A DNA stretch of 64,000 nucleotides. It comes from Actinoallomurus oryzae (GTDB lineage Bacteria > Actinomycetota > Actinomycetes > Streptosporangiales > Streptosporangiaceae). The translations under genes and the position numbers were made by a program. Below are positions 40,288 through 48,819 of this stretch, piece by piece. The stretch spans positions 81,908-145,907 of the forward strand of contig NZ_BAABHF010000013.1 in the NCBI RefSeq assembly GCF_039541955.1, read 5' to 3'. Position 1 is the stretch's first letter; each line of letters begins with the position of its first letter. A model generated the notes under the pieces. That model saw only the letters and a program-made list of their open reading frames with translations. It did no database searches and was not told the origin of the DNA.

Positions 40288-41490
40288 TCAACGCAATTCT
40301 GATACGGCCGCCAGCAGCCGCTCGACGTCGGACCGGTCGTTGTAGTGCACGAGCCCGGCGCGTACGGCACTGCCCCGGTCGCGGATGCCCAGGGCGGCGG
40401 TGAGCTCCCACGCGTAGTTGTGTCCGCTCCAGACGTTCACCTTGCGCGAGGCGAGGTGCTCGGCGACCGCGCCGGGCGTGTGCCCGTCGACGGTGAAGTA
40501 GGCCGTGGCGGTACGGCGCCGGGGGGCGCCGACGAGCCGTACGCCGGGCACGGCGGCCAGGCCGTCGAGCAGGTGGGCGAGTTCGGCCTGTTCGTGCGCT
40601 TCGACCGCGGCCATCGAGGCGAGGATGCGCTCCCGGCGGGTGCCGGCGGCTCCGGAGTCCAGGCCGGCCAGGTGGTCGACGGCGGCGGTCACGCCGGCGA
40701 GGTCGGCGAACGACGCGGTGCCGGTCTCGAAGCGGTCGGGCACGTCGGTGCTGGAGGAGGCGAGCTTGTCGGGCTGGAGCGTCTCCAGCAGGGACGGCGC
40801 CGCGACGACGGCGCCGATGTGCGGGCCGGACCACTTGTAGGCGCTGGTCGCGTAGAAGTCGGCGCCGAACGTGGACACGTCGACGGGGGTGTGCGGGGTG
40901 GCGTGCACCCCGTCGACGTAGGTGAGCGCGCCGGCGTCGTGGGCCCGCTTGGTGATCGCCGCGAGGTCGGGCATGGTGCCGAGGATGTTGCTGGCGGCGG
41001 TGACCGCGACGAGCCGGGTGCGGTCGCCGAGGAGCGCGTCGTACTGCTCGGCCGGCAACTCGCCGGCGGGCACGTCGACCTCGGCCCAGCGGACGGTGAC
41101 GCCGGCGCGCTCGGCCGCCTGCACCCAGGGCCGCACGTTGGCGTCGTGGTCGAGGCGGGACAGCACGATCTCGTCGCCGGCACGCCAGGTACGGGAGAGG
41201 GCGTACGCGAAGCGGTAGGTCAGTGTGGTCATGTTGGGCCCGAGGACGACGCCGCGCGGATCACCGCCGACCAGGTCGGCGACGGCCTGGCGGGCGGCCT
41301 CGACGATGGCGCCGGAGCGGTCGCTGGCCGGGAAGGCGCCGCCGACGTTGCCGATGCCGCGCTCGTACGCGCCCGCGATCGCGGAGATCACCGACTCGGG
41401 AACCTGCGTGCCTCCCGCTCCGTCCAGGTAGGCGTAGCCATCGCGCAGTGCCGGGTACGCTGCGCGAATCGATACCAGGTCCAGGGTCAT
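40288..41490 (-). CDS. Cysteine desulfurase-like class V aminotransferase (VC1184-type)
   Basis: A 400-residue PLP enzyme. The Schiff-base lysine is K219 in SAYKWSGPH, the ring-stacking His is H114 (LDHDAN), and the cofactor-binding Asp is in TYVDGVHATPH. The sequence resembles the TIGR01976 (VC1184) family of unknown substrate more than IscS/SufS, and I see no IscS-type active-site cysteine loop. GGAGCTGAC precedes the ATG at 41490. Pairing with the downstream dipeptidase suggests amino-acid or small-peptide catabolism. Confidence 0.9.
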   Translation of the reverse strand: MTLDLVSIRAAYPALRDGYAYLDGAGGTQVPESVISAIAGAYERGIGNVGGAFPASDRSGAIVEAARQAVADLVGGDPRGVVLGPNMTTLTYRFAYALSRTWRAGDEIVLSRLDHDANVRPWVQAAERAGVTVRWAEVDVPAGELPAEQYDALLGDRTRLVAVTAASNILGTMPDLAAITKRAHDAGALTYVDGVHATPHTPVDVSTFGADFYATSAYKWSGPHIGAVVAAPSLLETLQPDKLASSSTDVPDRFETGTASFADLAGVTAAVDHLAGLDSGAAGTRRERILASMAAVEAHEQAELAHLLDGLAAVPGVRLVGAPRRRTATAYFTVDGHTPGAVAEHLASRKVNVWSGHNYAWELTAALGIRDRGSAVRAGLVHYNDRSDVERLLAAVSELR

Positions 41491-41640
41491 GTCAGCTCCA
41501 AAGCACGCGTTCGGTCCGAAACTACGTGGCTCCAGGCTCTCGTGCGACGGCCGGGGAGGGGAAGCCCGGCCCCGCTCGCGAATGAAAGCGGTCAGGCGGG
41601 ACATACTCCGCGTGGAACCCCCGAGTACGGAGGAGATCGG

Positions 41641-42021
41641 ATGATCCTTCCCGGCGTTCTCGCGCTTCTCGTCGGCGCGGTCCTGGCCTTCGCCGTCCAC
41701 GGCGACGTGGGGGGTGTCGGCGTCGGCACGGTCGGCGTCATCGTAATGATCATCGGGGGCCTGATCCTGATCGCGGGCCTGCTGCGCCTGCGCCGCGGCA
41801 GCCGGCAGCGGATCGCCGGCCGCCGGGACCGGGTCTACCGGACGAGCAAGGGGAAGATCATCGCGATGGTCATCGCGGTGATCTACATCGTGTCACCGAT
41901 CGACATCGTCCCCGACTTCCTGCTGCCGGTCGGCGTGATCGACGACGCCACGGCGTTCGGCTGGCTGCTGTTCGCGATCGGCCAGGAGGTGACCCGCCGC
42001 CGCGGCGGCCAGGCCGCCTAG
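41641..42021 (+). CDS. Small membrane protein fusing an N-terminal two-helix segment to a YkvA/DUF1232 domain
   Basis: A 126-residue protein. Two hydrophobic helices (VLALLVGAVLAFAVHG and GTVGVIVMIIGGLILIAGLL), as in actinobacterial DUF6458-like proteins, are followed by an Arg-rich loop and a YkvA domain (GKIIAMVIAVIYIVSPIDIVPDFLLPVGVIDDATAFGWLL). ATG at 41641 follows GGAGGAGATCGG. The function of DUF1232 proteins is not established. The stop codon lies in the first copy of an 8-bp tandem repeat. Confidence 0.85.
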   Translation: MILPGVLALLVGAVLAFAVHGDVGGVGVGTVGVIVMIIGGLILIAGLLRLRRGSRQRIAGRRDRVYRTSKGKIIAMVIAVIYIVSPIDIVPDFLLPVGVIDDATAFGWLLFAIGQEVTRRRGGQAA

Positions 42022-42041
42022 CCACCTAGCCACCTAGCCAC
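42018..42041. repeat. Three tandem copies of CTAGCCAC between convergent genes
   Basis: An 8-bp unit repeats three times plus a degenerate remnant. The stop codons of the plus-strand YkvA gene (42019) and the minus-strand TetR gene (42034) lie in different copies, so slippage here can only shift gene ends. Confidence 0.8.
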
Positions 42042-42627
42042 CTGGCGGGCGGCCTGCCGGTTCCCAGCCGTGGGCGAGGAGGTCGAAGAGCGCCTCGACG
42101 GCGGCCCGGCGGTCCGGCCGGCCGCGGGCGAGGACCGGGATCTGGAGGACGAACCGCGCGAGGGCCGCACAGGCGAGGTCGTCGTGCCGCACGCCGAGCT
42201 CGTCGGCGATGGCCGCGCTGAGAGCGTCGGTGTGCCGGGTCCACATGCGCTCGGAGTACGCGCGTAGTGCCGGTGTGGAGTCCACCAGATCGGTGAACTC
42301 GGCCATCTGTGGATGCGCCGCGAGCGGCAGCCAGCTGTCGAGGACGTGCCGCCGGAGGGCGTCGAGGATGCTCTGGCCGTCGGCTCGCCGCCGCACCGCG
42401 GCGGTCAGTGCCGCCTCGCGGTGCTCGTCCTGGTCGAACACCAGCGCTTCCTTGCCGCTGAAGTGCTTGAACACCGTGGTGGTCGACACGTCGGCCGCGT
42501 CGGCGATGTCGCGGATGCTCACCTGGTCGTAGCCGCGCTCCAGGAAGAGCCGCAGTGCGGCGTCCGCGATCGCTTGCCGGGTGGCCGCCTTCTTGCGTTC
42601 GCGGCGGCCCACAGGGGGCGAGGTCAT
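42034..42627 (-). CDS. TetR-family transcriptional regulator
   Basis: A 197-residue TetR regulator with HTH RQAIADAALRLFLERGYDQVSIRDIADAADVSTTTVFKHFSGKEALVFDQD and a C-terminal domain common in actinobacterial TetRs controlling oxidoreductases. ATG at 42627 (MTSPPVGRRERKK) is preferred to an in-frame ATG at 42678. It is divergent from the FAD monooxygenase, and the gap contains repeated GTTGCA elements and an AAGT...ACTT dyad (about 42661-42681). It therefore probably represses that enzyme. Confidence 0.9.
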   Translation of the reverse strand: MTSPPVGRRERKKAATRQAIADAALRLFLERGYDQVSIRDIADAADVSTTTVFKHFSGKEALVFDQDEHREAALTAAVRRRADGQSILDALRRHVLDSWLPLAAHPQMAEFTDLVDSTPALRAYSERMWTRHTDALSAAIADELGVRHDDLACAALARFVLQIPVLARGRPDRRAAVEALFDLLAHGWEPAGRPPGG

Positions 42628-42774
42628 GGCCGGAGCATATCCGAAAGTTGCATCGGAGGCTAAGTTGACTCGTTGCACTTTTCTACTTGGTCTGCTTTTC
42701 TAGAGACGCGGAGCCCGAGCGGCGCGTCTTCCCCGGCCAGGCTCCGCTCACCTGATCCCCGGAAGGGAACCCCC

Positions 42775-43920
42775 ATGAACTCACCAGCACCCGCCCGCGC
42801 CAGGATCAGCGTCATCGGCGCCGGACCCGGCGGGCTGACCTGCGCCCGCATCCTCCAGCAACGCGGCATCCCGGTGACCGTCTACGACCGCGACCCCGGC
42901 CCCGGCGCGCGCAACCAGGGCGGCACCCTCGACCTGCACGCCGACAACGGCCAGATCGCCCTGCGCGAGGCCGGCCTGCTCGACGAGTTCTTCGCACTGG
43001 CCCGCCCCGAAGGACAGGAGATGCGCCGGCTCGATCCGGCCGGAACGATCACGTTCCACAAGGTCCCGGAGGCCGGCGAGCTGTTCAAGCCGGAGATCGA
43101 CCGCGGCCAGCTGCGCGACCTGCTCCTCGACTCCCTACGCCCGGGGACCGTGCGCTGGGGCCACGCTCTCGACACGGTCGGCGGACCGGCCGACGGGCCG
43201 CGGCGGTTGCGGTTCGCCGACGGCACGACCGTCGAGACCGATCTGGTCATCGGCGCCGACGGCGCCTTCTCCCGCGTACGCCCGGCCGTGTCCCCCGCCG
43301 TCCCCGAGTACACCGGAGTGAGCTTCCTGGAGGCGTGGTTCTCCGACGTCGAGAAGCGGCACCCCGACATCGCCGAGCTGGTCGGCCAGGGCAGCGCCGC
43401 CGCCGGCGACGGCGAGCGCGGCCTGTTCGCCCAGCGCAACAGCGGAGATCACATCCGCGTCTACCTCATCCGGCGAGTCCCGGTCGACTGGGCCGAAACG
43501 AACGGCCTGGCCCCCGGCGACACCGACGGCATCCGCGCCCTGCTGCTCGGCGAGTACGCCCACTGGTCGCCCCGCATGCGCCAGATGATCGCCGGGAACG
43601 ACGGCCCCTACGTCGACCGCCCGATCTTGGCCCTCCCGGTCCCGCACACCTGGGCGCACGACCCGACGGTGACCCTCCTCGGCGACGCCGCCCACCTCAT
43701 GCCTCCGCTCGGCGTCGGCGTCAACCTCGCCATGCTCGACGCGAGCGAACTCGCACTCGCCCTCGCGACCGCGGCCACCGTCGATGACGCGGTCGGCGTC
43801 TACGAGAAGACCATGCTGCCCCGCTCGATCGAGACGGCCAAGGCCCTCGAAGGCGGCGCCGAGCACCTGCTGTCCGACGACATGCCCGACTTCGGGGACG
43901 ACGACGAATCCCGGCCGTGA
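42775..43920 (+). CDS. FAD-dependent monooxygenase (TetX/PHBH-like)
   Basis: A 381-residue group A flavoprotein hydroxylase: Rossmann GxGxxG in VIGAGPGGLTCARIL (about 13-27), the DG motif VIGADGAFSRVRP and the GD motif LLGDAAHLMPPLGVGVNLAMLDASELA. The NQGGTLDLH stretch and overall shape match TetX-type monooxygenases that hydroxylate tetracycline-like or aromatic polyketide substrates. The substrate is inference. GGAAGGG lies upstream of the ATG. The divergent TetR gene makes a repressor-enzyme pair typical of xenobiotic inactivation. Confidence 0.92.
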   Translation: MNSPAPARARISVIGAGPGGLTCARILQQRGIPVTVYDRDPGPGARNQGGTLDLHADNGQIALREAGLLDEFFALARPEGQEMRRLDPAGTITFHKVPEAGELFKPEIDRGQLRDLLLDSLRPGTVRWGHALDTVGGPADGPRRLRFADGTTVETDLVIGADGAFSRVRPAVSPAVPEYTGVSFLEAWFSDVEKRHPDIAELVGQGSAAAGDGERGLFAQRNSGDHIRVYLIRRVPVDWAETNGLAPGDTDGIRALLLGEYAHWSPRMRQMIAGNDGPYVDRPILALPVPHTWAHDPTVTLLGDAAHLMPPLGVGVNLAMLDASELALALATAATVDDAVGVYEKTMLPRSIETAKALEGGAEHLLSDDMPDFGDDDESRP

Positions 43921-43948
43921 ACGCCCCCACCGATGTCCTGTCGAGCGA

Positions 43949-44335
43949 TCAGCCGCCGCTGCCGTACGGGCGGGTGAGGATCTCCAGGTTGTGGCCGTTC
44001 GGGTCGTCGAAGTACGCGCCGCGGCCACCGTCGCGGTGGTTGATCTGCCCCTCCTCGTGGTGGGCGGGGTCGGCGTAGTAGTCGATTCCGGCGTTCTGGA
44101 TGCGCCCGAAGATCGCATCGAACTCCTCATCCGACACCAGGAACGCGTAGTGCTGCGGCACGATCCGGTCCGGTTCGACCTCCATGAAGTCCAGCGTGAC
44201 CCCGTTTTCCGTGTGGACCGGCAGGAACGGGCCGAACGGCGCCCCGACCTCCAGGCCCAGCACGCGAGCCGTGAACTCCGCGGAGGCCGCCTTGTCGCGG
44301 GCCGCGACGATGGTGTGGTTCAACTGGATCGACAT
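43949..44335 (-). CDS. VOC-family (glyoxalase/bleomycin-resistance-like) protein
   Basis: A 128-residue protein with the paired beta-alpha-beta-beta-beta modules of the VOC superfamily: an early metal-ligand candidate in LNHTIVAARDK, a central QHYAFLVSDEEF and a late AYFDDPNGHNLEILTRPYG. It could be a metal-dependent dioxygenase/isomerase or a ligand-binding protein. The gene converges with the FAD monooxygenase (28-bp gap) but is not obviously coregulated with it. Confidence 0.88.
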   Translation of the reverse strand: MSIQLNHTIVAARDKAASAEFTARVLGLEVGAPFGPFLPVHTENGVTLDFMEVEPDRIVPQHYAFLVSDEEFDAIFGRIQNAGIDYYADPAHHEEGQINHRDGGRGAYFDDPNGHNLEILTRPYGSGG

Positions 44336-44413
44336 TGATCTCTCATCTCCTCCGAGGGCTCCTCCCCGGGGTACGTACCCAGGAACACCCGCACCGGCGG
44401 GCAGGATGGCGGG

Positions 44414-45034
44414 GTGCGTATCCGGCCGATCACTCCTGCCCTCCTGACCGATGAGATCGCCGACCGCGTCGCGTCCGCCGGGACGCCCTGGGTCCGGGTC
44501 GCCGTCGACGGGGCTCCGCCCGCGCGCCCGGAGGATCTCGCCGACGCCCTGACCGGGCCGCTGCGGGTGCTGGGCCGCGCGGTCGTGCGCGCCTCCGCGC
44601 GTGACTTCCTGCGCCCGGCGTCGCTGCGGTTCGAGCACGGCCGTACCGATCCGGACGTGTTCTACGACGAGTGGCTCGACACCGGGGCGCTGGCCCGGGA
44701 GGTCCTCGGGCCGCTCGACCCCGGGGGCACGGGCCGGGTGCTGCCCGCCCTGTGGGACAGCGAGACCGACCGTGCCGTACGGGCCGCGTACGTGACGCTG
44801 CCGCCGGGCGGGGTGGTGCTCGTGGACGGCGCGCTCCTGCTCGGCCGCGGGCTCCCGTTCGACCTGACGGTGCATCTGTGGCTCTCTCCGGCGGCGCTGC
44901 GGCGCAAGGTCGCGGCCGACGAAGCGTGGACGCTACCGGCCTACGAACGGTACGAACGCGAGGCCGACCCGGCCGGAACCGCCGATCTGGTCGTCCGCAT
45001 GGACCACCCCGACCGACCCGCGCTCGTCGAATGA
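44414..45034 (+). CDS. Uridine-kinase-like protein without a Walker A motif
   Basis: A 206-residue protein resembling actinobacterial uridine kinase-like NTPases: WVRVAVDGAPPARPEDLADAL at the N-terminus, YDEWLDTGALAREVLGPL and VLVDGALLLGRGLPFDLTVHLWLSPAAL in the middle, and WTLPAYERYE near the end. The phosphate-binding loop is degenerate: VDGAPPARPEDL replaces GxxxxGKS/T. Phosphotransfer may therefore be lost or use altered chemistry. GTG at 44414 is the apparent start. It precedes the NACHT gene by 115 bp on the same strand. Confidence 0.75.
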   Translation: MRIRPITPALLTDEIADRVASAGTPWVRVAVDGAPPARPEDLADALTGPLRVLGRAVVRASARDFLRPASLRFEHGRTDPDVFYDEWLDTGALAREVLGPLDPGGTGRVLPALWDSETDRAVRAAYVTLPPGGVVLVDGALLLGRGLPFDLTVHLWLSPAALRRKVAADEAWTLPAYERYEREADPAGTADLVVRMDHPDRPALVE

Positions 45035-45149
45035 GGCGAAAGGTCCGCCCGGAACGGCTCCCGCGGACACGCGGCGCTGTTCCGGGGGCACGGGAATGGG
45101 CGATGATGAAACATCCCGCCACTTCCCCGAAAAGCCGTGTGGAGACGAT

Positions 45150-48100
45150 GTGTCAGAGTCGTTGACCTATGTCGACGCGCTGAAAATCCTTGGTGATCGT
45201 CAGAGCCGGCTCGTCAGCCTCCTGGACGGCGTGATGTCGGCGGGCCTGGCGACCTGGGCGGCGACCGCGTGGACGATGGGCGGCGACCCGTCCGCGCCGA
45301 CGAACCTCTTCGACCTCAAGGACGAGGTGGTCCGGTTCGGGCACGAGGCCATGCGCCGGATCTCCGAGCGCCGCAACGGCCTGTCCCGGTACGACCGTAC
45401 GCAGCGGCTCGCCGCCGCGCACGCCGTGCTCGTGGTCTCCTCCTACTTCGAGACCCTGGACCGTACGGAGCTGCCGCTCACGCCGGAGCAGATCGCCGTC
45501 TCGGCGGGTGAGCGGCTCACGCACGGCGAGAGCCCGCCCAAGGGGTACGTCGACCTGATCGACGGGCTGCTCAGCGACCGGCTGCCGATGCCCGAGCCGC
45601 ACGTGCCGTACGCCCGCACGCGCGAGGCCATCGAGGGCGTCTATGACCTGATGTCGCGCCGGCTCACGACGCTGCTGCGCGCCGCGCCCGAGTGGGACGC
45701 CCTGGCCAGGCGCGAGCGCGACCGCGTCCTGGACACCGTGCGCCGGATGCCGCCGCACGCGCTGAGCGCCTACGACGACGCGTTCCGCCGGCTGGCCTCC
45801 GACAACCGCGAGTTCGAGGTGTGGGCCAGCTTCACCGAGGCGTCCGGGCTGAGCGCCGGCCTGGCCGAGGTGGGCCGGCTGCTGGGCGAGATGGCGGGCC
45901 GGCAGGCCGGTGACCGGCCGCGCAGCCACCTGATCCGCGCCTACCGCGCCGCGCTCGCCGAACCGCTCGTCGCCACCGGGCACGCGCCGGAGTGGGTCTC
46001 GCTGCCCGCGCTCGGCGAGGCGTACGTCAGCCCGCGTTGCAAGGCGGCCGAGGTGGGCCCGGGTGACACGCCGTCCGGCAAGGAGTGGTGGGACGCCCAC
46101 GAGCCGGTGCCGTCCGTCGAGAGGTTCCTCGCCGGGTACCTCACGCTGCCGCGCGCGGTGCGCGTGCCGCTGGTGGTGCTCGGCGAGCCCGGCTCGGGCA
46201 AGTCCAAGCTCACCGAGGTCCTCGCCGCCCGCCTGCCCGAGCAGGACTTCCTGCCGATCCGCGTCGAGCTGCGCGACGTCGAGGCCGAGTCGCTCATCCA
46301 GGAGCAGATCGAACAGGCGATCTTCCGGCAGACGGGCGAGCGCGTCGCCTTCCACGACCTGCTCGACGCGGCGGCCGGGGCGCTGCCGGTGGTGATGCTC
46401 GACGGCTTCGACGAGCTTCTGCAGGCCGCCGGGGTCAACCGCTACGACTACCTGGAGCAGGTGCGCGACTTCCAGCGACGGCAGCTCGCGCTCGGCCGTC
46501 CCGTCGTCGTGCTCGTCACGAGCCGTACGGTCGTCGCCGACCGGGTGCGGTACCCGGCGGGCAGCATCGCGCTCCAGCTCCAGCCGTTCACGGACGCCCA
46601 GGTGCGGCACTGGCTGGAGGTCTGGCGGCGGCACAACGCCGACCTGCTGCGGGCGCGCGGGCTGCGCCCGTTGACGCCGGAGGCCGCGCTGTCGCACCGC
46701 GAGCTGGCCTGCCAGCCGCTGCTCCTGCTCATGCTCGCGATCTTCGACGCGACCGAGAACGCGCTGGTGACTCGCGACGCCGGCCTCGGCCAGGCCGAGC
46801 TGTACGAGGCGCTGCTGATGGACTTCGCGCTCCGCGAGATCCGCAAGTACCCCGGCAACCAGTCGCTGTCGGCGTCCAGGCAGCGCAGGCTGGCCGAGAA
46901 CGAGCTGGACCGGCTGGCCATGGTCGCGCTCGGCATGTTCGCCCGCGGACGCCAGAGCATCACCGACGCCGAGCTCGACCGCGACCTGGCGCTCCTGCGC
47001 CCCGAGCCGGACGGCGCCGCCGAGCCCGGCGACGAGGCGGCGCTCAGCCTGGCCCAGCGGGCGATCGGCCGGTTCTTCTTCATCCACCGGTCCGAGGCGC
47101 ACGCCCGCGGCCACCGCACCCGCACGTACGAGTTCCTGCACACGACGTTCGGGGAGTTCCTGGTCGCCTGGCTGGCCAACCGGACGCTCGGGGACCTCGT
47201 GGCAGTGCACGAACTGGTCCGCGACCGGCCGACCGCGGCCGCCGGGCGGCTCGACGACGGCTTCCTGTTCTCGGTCCTGTCGTTCGCGTGCCTGGCCGAG
47301 CGGGCGCCCGTGACCGACTTCCTCGCCGCGATCTTCCGCGGGCTGCCCGCGGAGACCCGCGACGGCTACCGCGAACTCCTGCTCGAAGTGCTCGACGGCG
47401 CGCTGTACACCCATCCGAGCCGGTCGTACGCGGCGTACGAGCCGGCACGTCACCCGCTCACCCGCCGCCTGGCCGCCTACTCCGCGAACCTGACGGTGTT
47501 GCTCGTGCTGCTGTCCGCCGAGGGGATCGGCGTACGCGCGATGTTCGCCGGCGCGGGCGCCGCCGTCGAACGCTGGATCGAGCACGGCCACCTGTGGAAG
47601 GGCCAGCTGACCGCGTCGGAGTGGAGCGGCCTGGTGAACACCGTACGGGGACGGGTGAGCCGCGGGGAGGAGGGCGTCGACGTCACCCTGACCCGTGAGG
47701 ACGGCTCGCCCGCGCGCCTGCTGGAGACGTTCGTCATCGTCCCGCCCGGCACGACGACGGACACCACCGACTACGACGTGCTGCTGTCGCACGACCCCAA
47801 GGAGTGCGACCTCGCCGTGCCGGCGTCGAGCTACCTCGGCCTGTCGATCAGGGAGCTGGCCTTCCTGCCGAACTGGCACACGGGCATGCTCCTGCTCCAG
47901 GCCGTGCCGTACCTGCGGGCGATGGGCGAGCAGATCCGCTGGCGCCGGGGCGAGGGCGCCGCGGTCCTGCCCGCGTACCTGCTCTCGCTGCTGGACCACA
48001 CCAAGGAGACGCCCGCGTGGGAACGGGTGCGTTACTACACGCCCTGCTTCGAGGCCCTGCCGGCGTTCCCCGAGCTGGTCCGGCCGGTCCTGCTCCGGCT

Positions 48101-48368
48101 GCGTGAGGACGCCCGCTCGCTCCCGGTCGCGACAACGGTCGACCTCCTCCGCGAGGCCGCCTGCGTGCCGCCGTCGGAGGCCTACGTCGACATCCTCAAC
48201 GACCTGTGGACCCGTCTCTCCGGCAAGGCCTCCCCCGGCATCGGCGGCCGGGGGATGGTCATCGCGCTGGTGCGCGCGCTCCGGCAGAAGTGGCCGGACG
48301 CCGACCTGGGCGGGCTGGCTCCGGGCCTGCGCTCGGCCACGTCCGGCAAGCGCCGCCCGGAGTCGTGA
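45150..48368 (+). CDS. NACHT-domain NTPase with NNH7-like N-terminal helical domain (bacterial NLR-like)
   Basis: A 1072-residue STAND ATPase. The N-terminus (SLTYVDALKILGD ... RYDRTQRLAAAHAVLVVSSYFE) matches the NACHT N-terminal helical domain 7 type. The central NACHT has Walker A GEPGSGKS (345-352), Walker B VVMLDGFDEL (about 412-421) and an Arg-containing VLVTSRT sensor. A long helical C-terminal region follows, possibly a degenerate repeat sensor. GTG at 45150 is chosen for its GGAG five bases upstream. Bacterial NACHT proteins include anti-phage NLR-like sensors, so an immune role is plausible. No separate effector gene is obvious; the N-terminal domain may be the effector. Confidence 0.88.
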   Translation: MSESLTYVDALKILGDRQSRLVSLLDGVMSAGLATWAATAWTMGGDPSAPTNLFDLKDEVVRFGHEAMRRISERRNGLSRYDRTQRLAAAHAVLVVSSYFETLDRTELPLTPEQIAVSAGERLTHGESPPKGYVDLIDGLLSDRLPMPEPHVPYARTREAIEGVYDLMSRRLTTLLRAAPEWDALARRERDRVLDTVRRMPPHALSAYDDAFRRLASDNREFEVWASFTEASGLSAGLAEVGRLLGEMAGRQAGDRPRSHLIRAYRAALAEPLVATGHAPEWVSLPALGEAYVSPRCKAAEVGPGDTPSGKEWWDAHEPVPSVERFLAGYLTLPRAVRVPLVVLGEPGSGKSKLTEVLAARLPEQDFLPIRVELRDVEAESLIQEQIEQAIFRQTGERVAFHDLLDAAAGALPVVMLDGFDELLQAAGVNRYDYLEQVRDFQRRQLALGRPVVVLVTSRTVVADRVRYPAGSIALQLQPFTDAQVRHWLEVWRRHNADLLRARGLRPLTPEAALSHRELACQPLLLLMLAIFDATENALVTRDAGLGQAELYEALLMDFALREIRKYPGNQSLSASRQRRLAENELDRLAMVALGMFARGRQSITDAELDRDLALLRPEPDGAAEPGDEAALSLAQRAIGRFFFIHRSEAHARGHRTRTYEFLHTTFGEFLVAWLANRTLGDLVAVHELVRDRPTAAAGRLDDGFLFSVLSFACLAERAPVTDFLAAIFRGLPAETRDGYRELLLEVLDGALYTHPSRSYAAYEPARHPLTRRLAAYSANLTVLLVLLSAEGIGVRAMFAGAGAAVERWIEHGHLWKGQLTASEWSGLVNTVRGRVSRGEEGVDVTLTREDGSPARLLETFVIVPPGTTTDTTDYDVLLSHDPKECDLAVPASSYLGLSIRELAFLPNWHTGMLLLQAVPYLRAMGEQIRWRRGEGAAVLPAYLLSLLDHTKETPAWERVRYYTPCFEALPAFPELVRPVLLRLREDARSLPVATTVDLLREAACVPPSEAYVDILNDLWTRLSGKASPGIGGRGMVIALVRALRQKWPDADLGGLAPGLRSATSGKRRPES

Positions 48369-48377
48369 CCCGCTTTC

Positions 48378-48548
48378 TCAGGCGCGCAGTGCGCGCTGGG
48401 CGAGCCGGAACCCGAGGTCCAGGCCGAACTGCGTCAGGACGCCCGCTCCGCAGGCGCCGGCGATGGCCAGCGCGATCGGCTCGACGAACGGGAGCAGGGC
48501 ACGGATCGCCGCGGCGAGGTCGCCGGGGATGCTGATAACGATGGTCAT
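48378..48548 (-). CDS. 56-residue small hydrophobic protein convergent with the NACHT gene
   Basis: ATG at 48548 is preceded by a strong GGGAGGT ribosome-binding site. The peptide (MTIVISIPGDLAAAIRALLP at the start, then a hydrophobic stretch EPIALAIAGACGAGVL and a basic tail) looks like a single-pass membrane or amphipathic protein. It is too short for standard gene finders. It ends ten bases from the NACHT stop. It could be an independent stress peptide, or an effector/target linked to the NACHT protein; nothing proves either. Confidence 0.55.
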   Translation of the reverse strand: MTIVISIPGDLAAAIRALLPFVEPIALAIAGACGAGVLTQFGLDLGFRLAQRALRA

Positions 48549-48593
48549 GACGGACCTCCCGTCTCCGCGCCGGAGGGCGCGGCGCCGGACCCG

Positions 48594-48671
48594 TCACGCG
48601 TCAGCGGTGGCGCATGCCGGGTGCGACGGATCGTCGCCGGTGAGGCACCGGCCGGGATGACAGGAACTCAA
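48594..48671 (-). CDS. Possible 25-residue Cys-containing peptide
   Basis: A TTG-initiated frame, with AGGAGG about 11 bases upstream, encodes MSSCHPGRCLTGDDPSHPAC and five more residues. It sits 45 bp before the 56-residue ORF on the same strand. Three cysteines and several His/Pro residues are unusual for chance translation, but the start and spacing are weak. It may be a tiny peptide gene or noncoding. Confidence 0.25.
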   Translation of the reverse strand: MSSCHPGRCLTGDDPSHPACATADA

Positions 48672-48819
48672 CTCCGTCTCACCTCCTCAGGACATGCGTC
48701 ACGCCTCGCCATGAGGCGCCGTTTTCAGTGAAACCGCAGCTCACCGGGCTTGTCAAACAATTGCGTGAGTGGGAGGGGAATCGGGGCGCCGCCGCGGCCC
48801 GGCAGGGTAGGCACCCTGC

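Noticed and set aside
45153..47999. Minus-strand open frame of about 950 codons
   Set aside because: Antisense to the NACHT gene, which has intact Walker motifs; the minus frame has only low-complexity composition.
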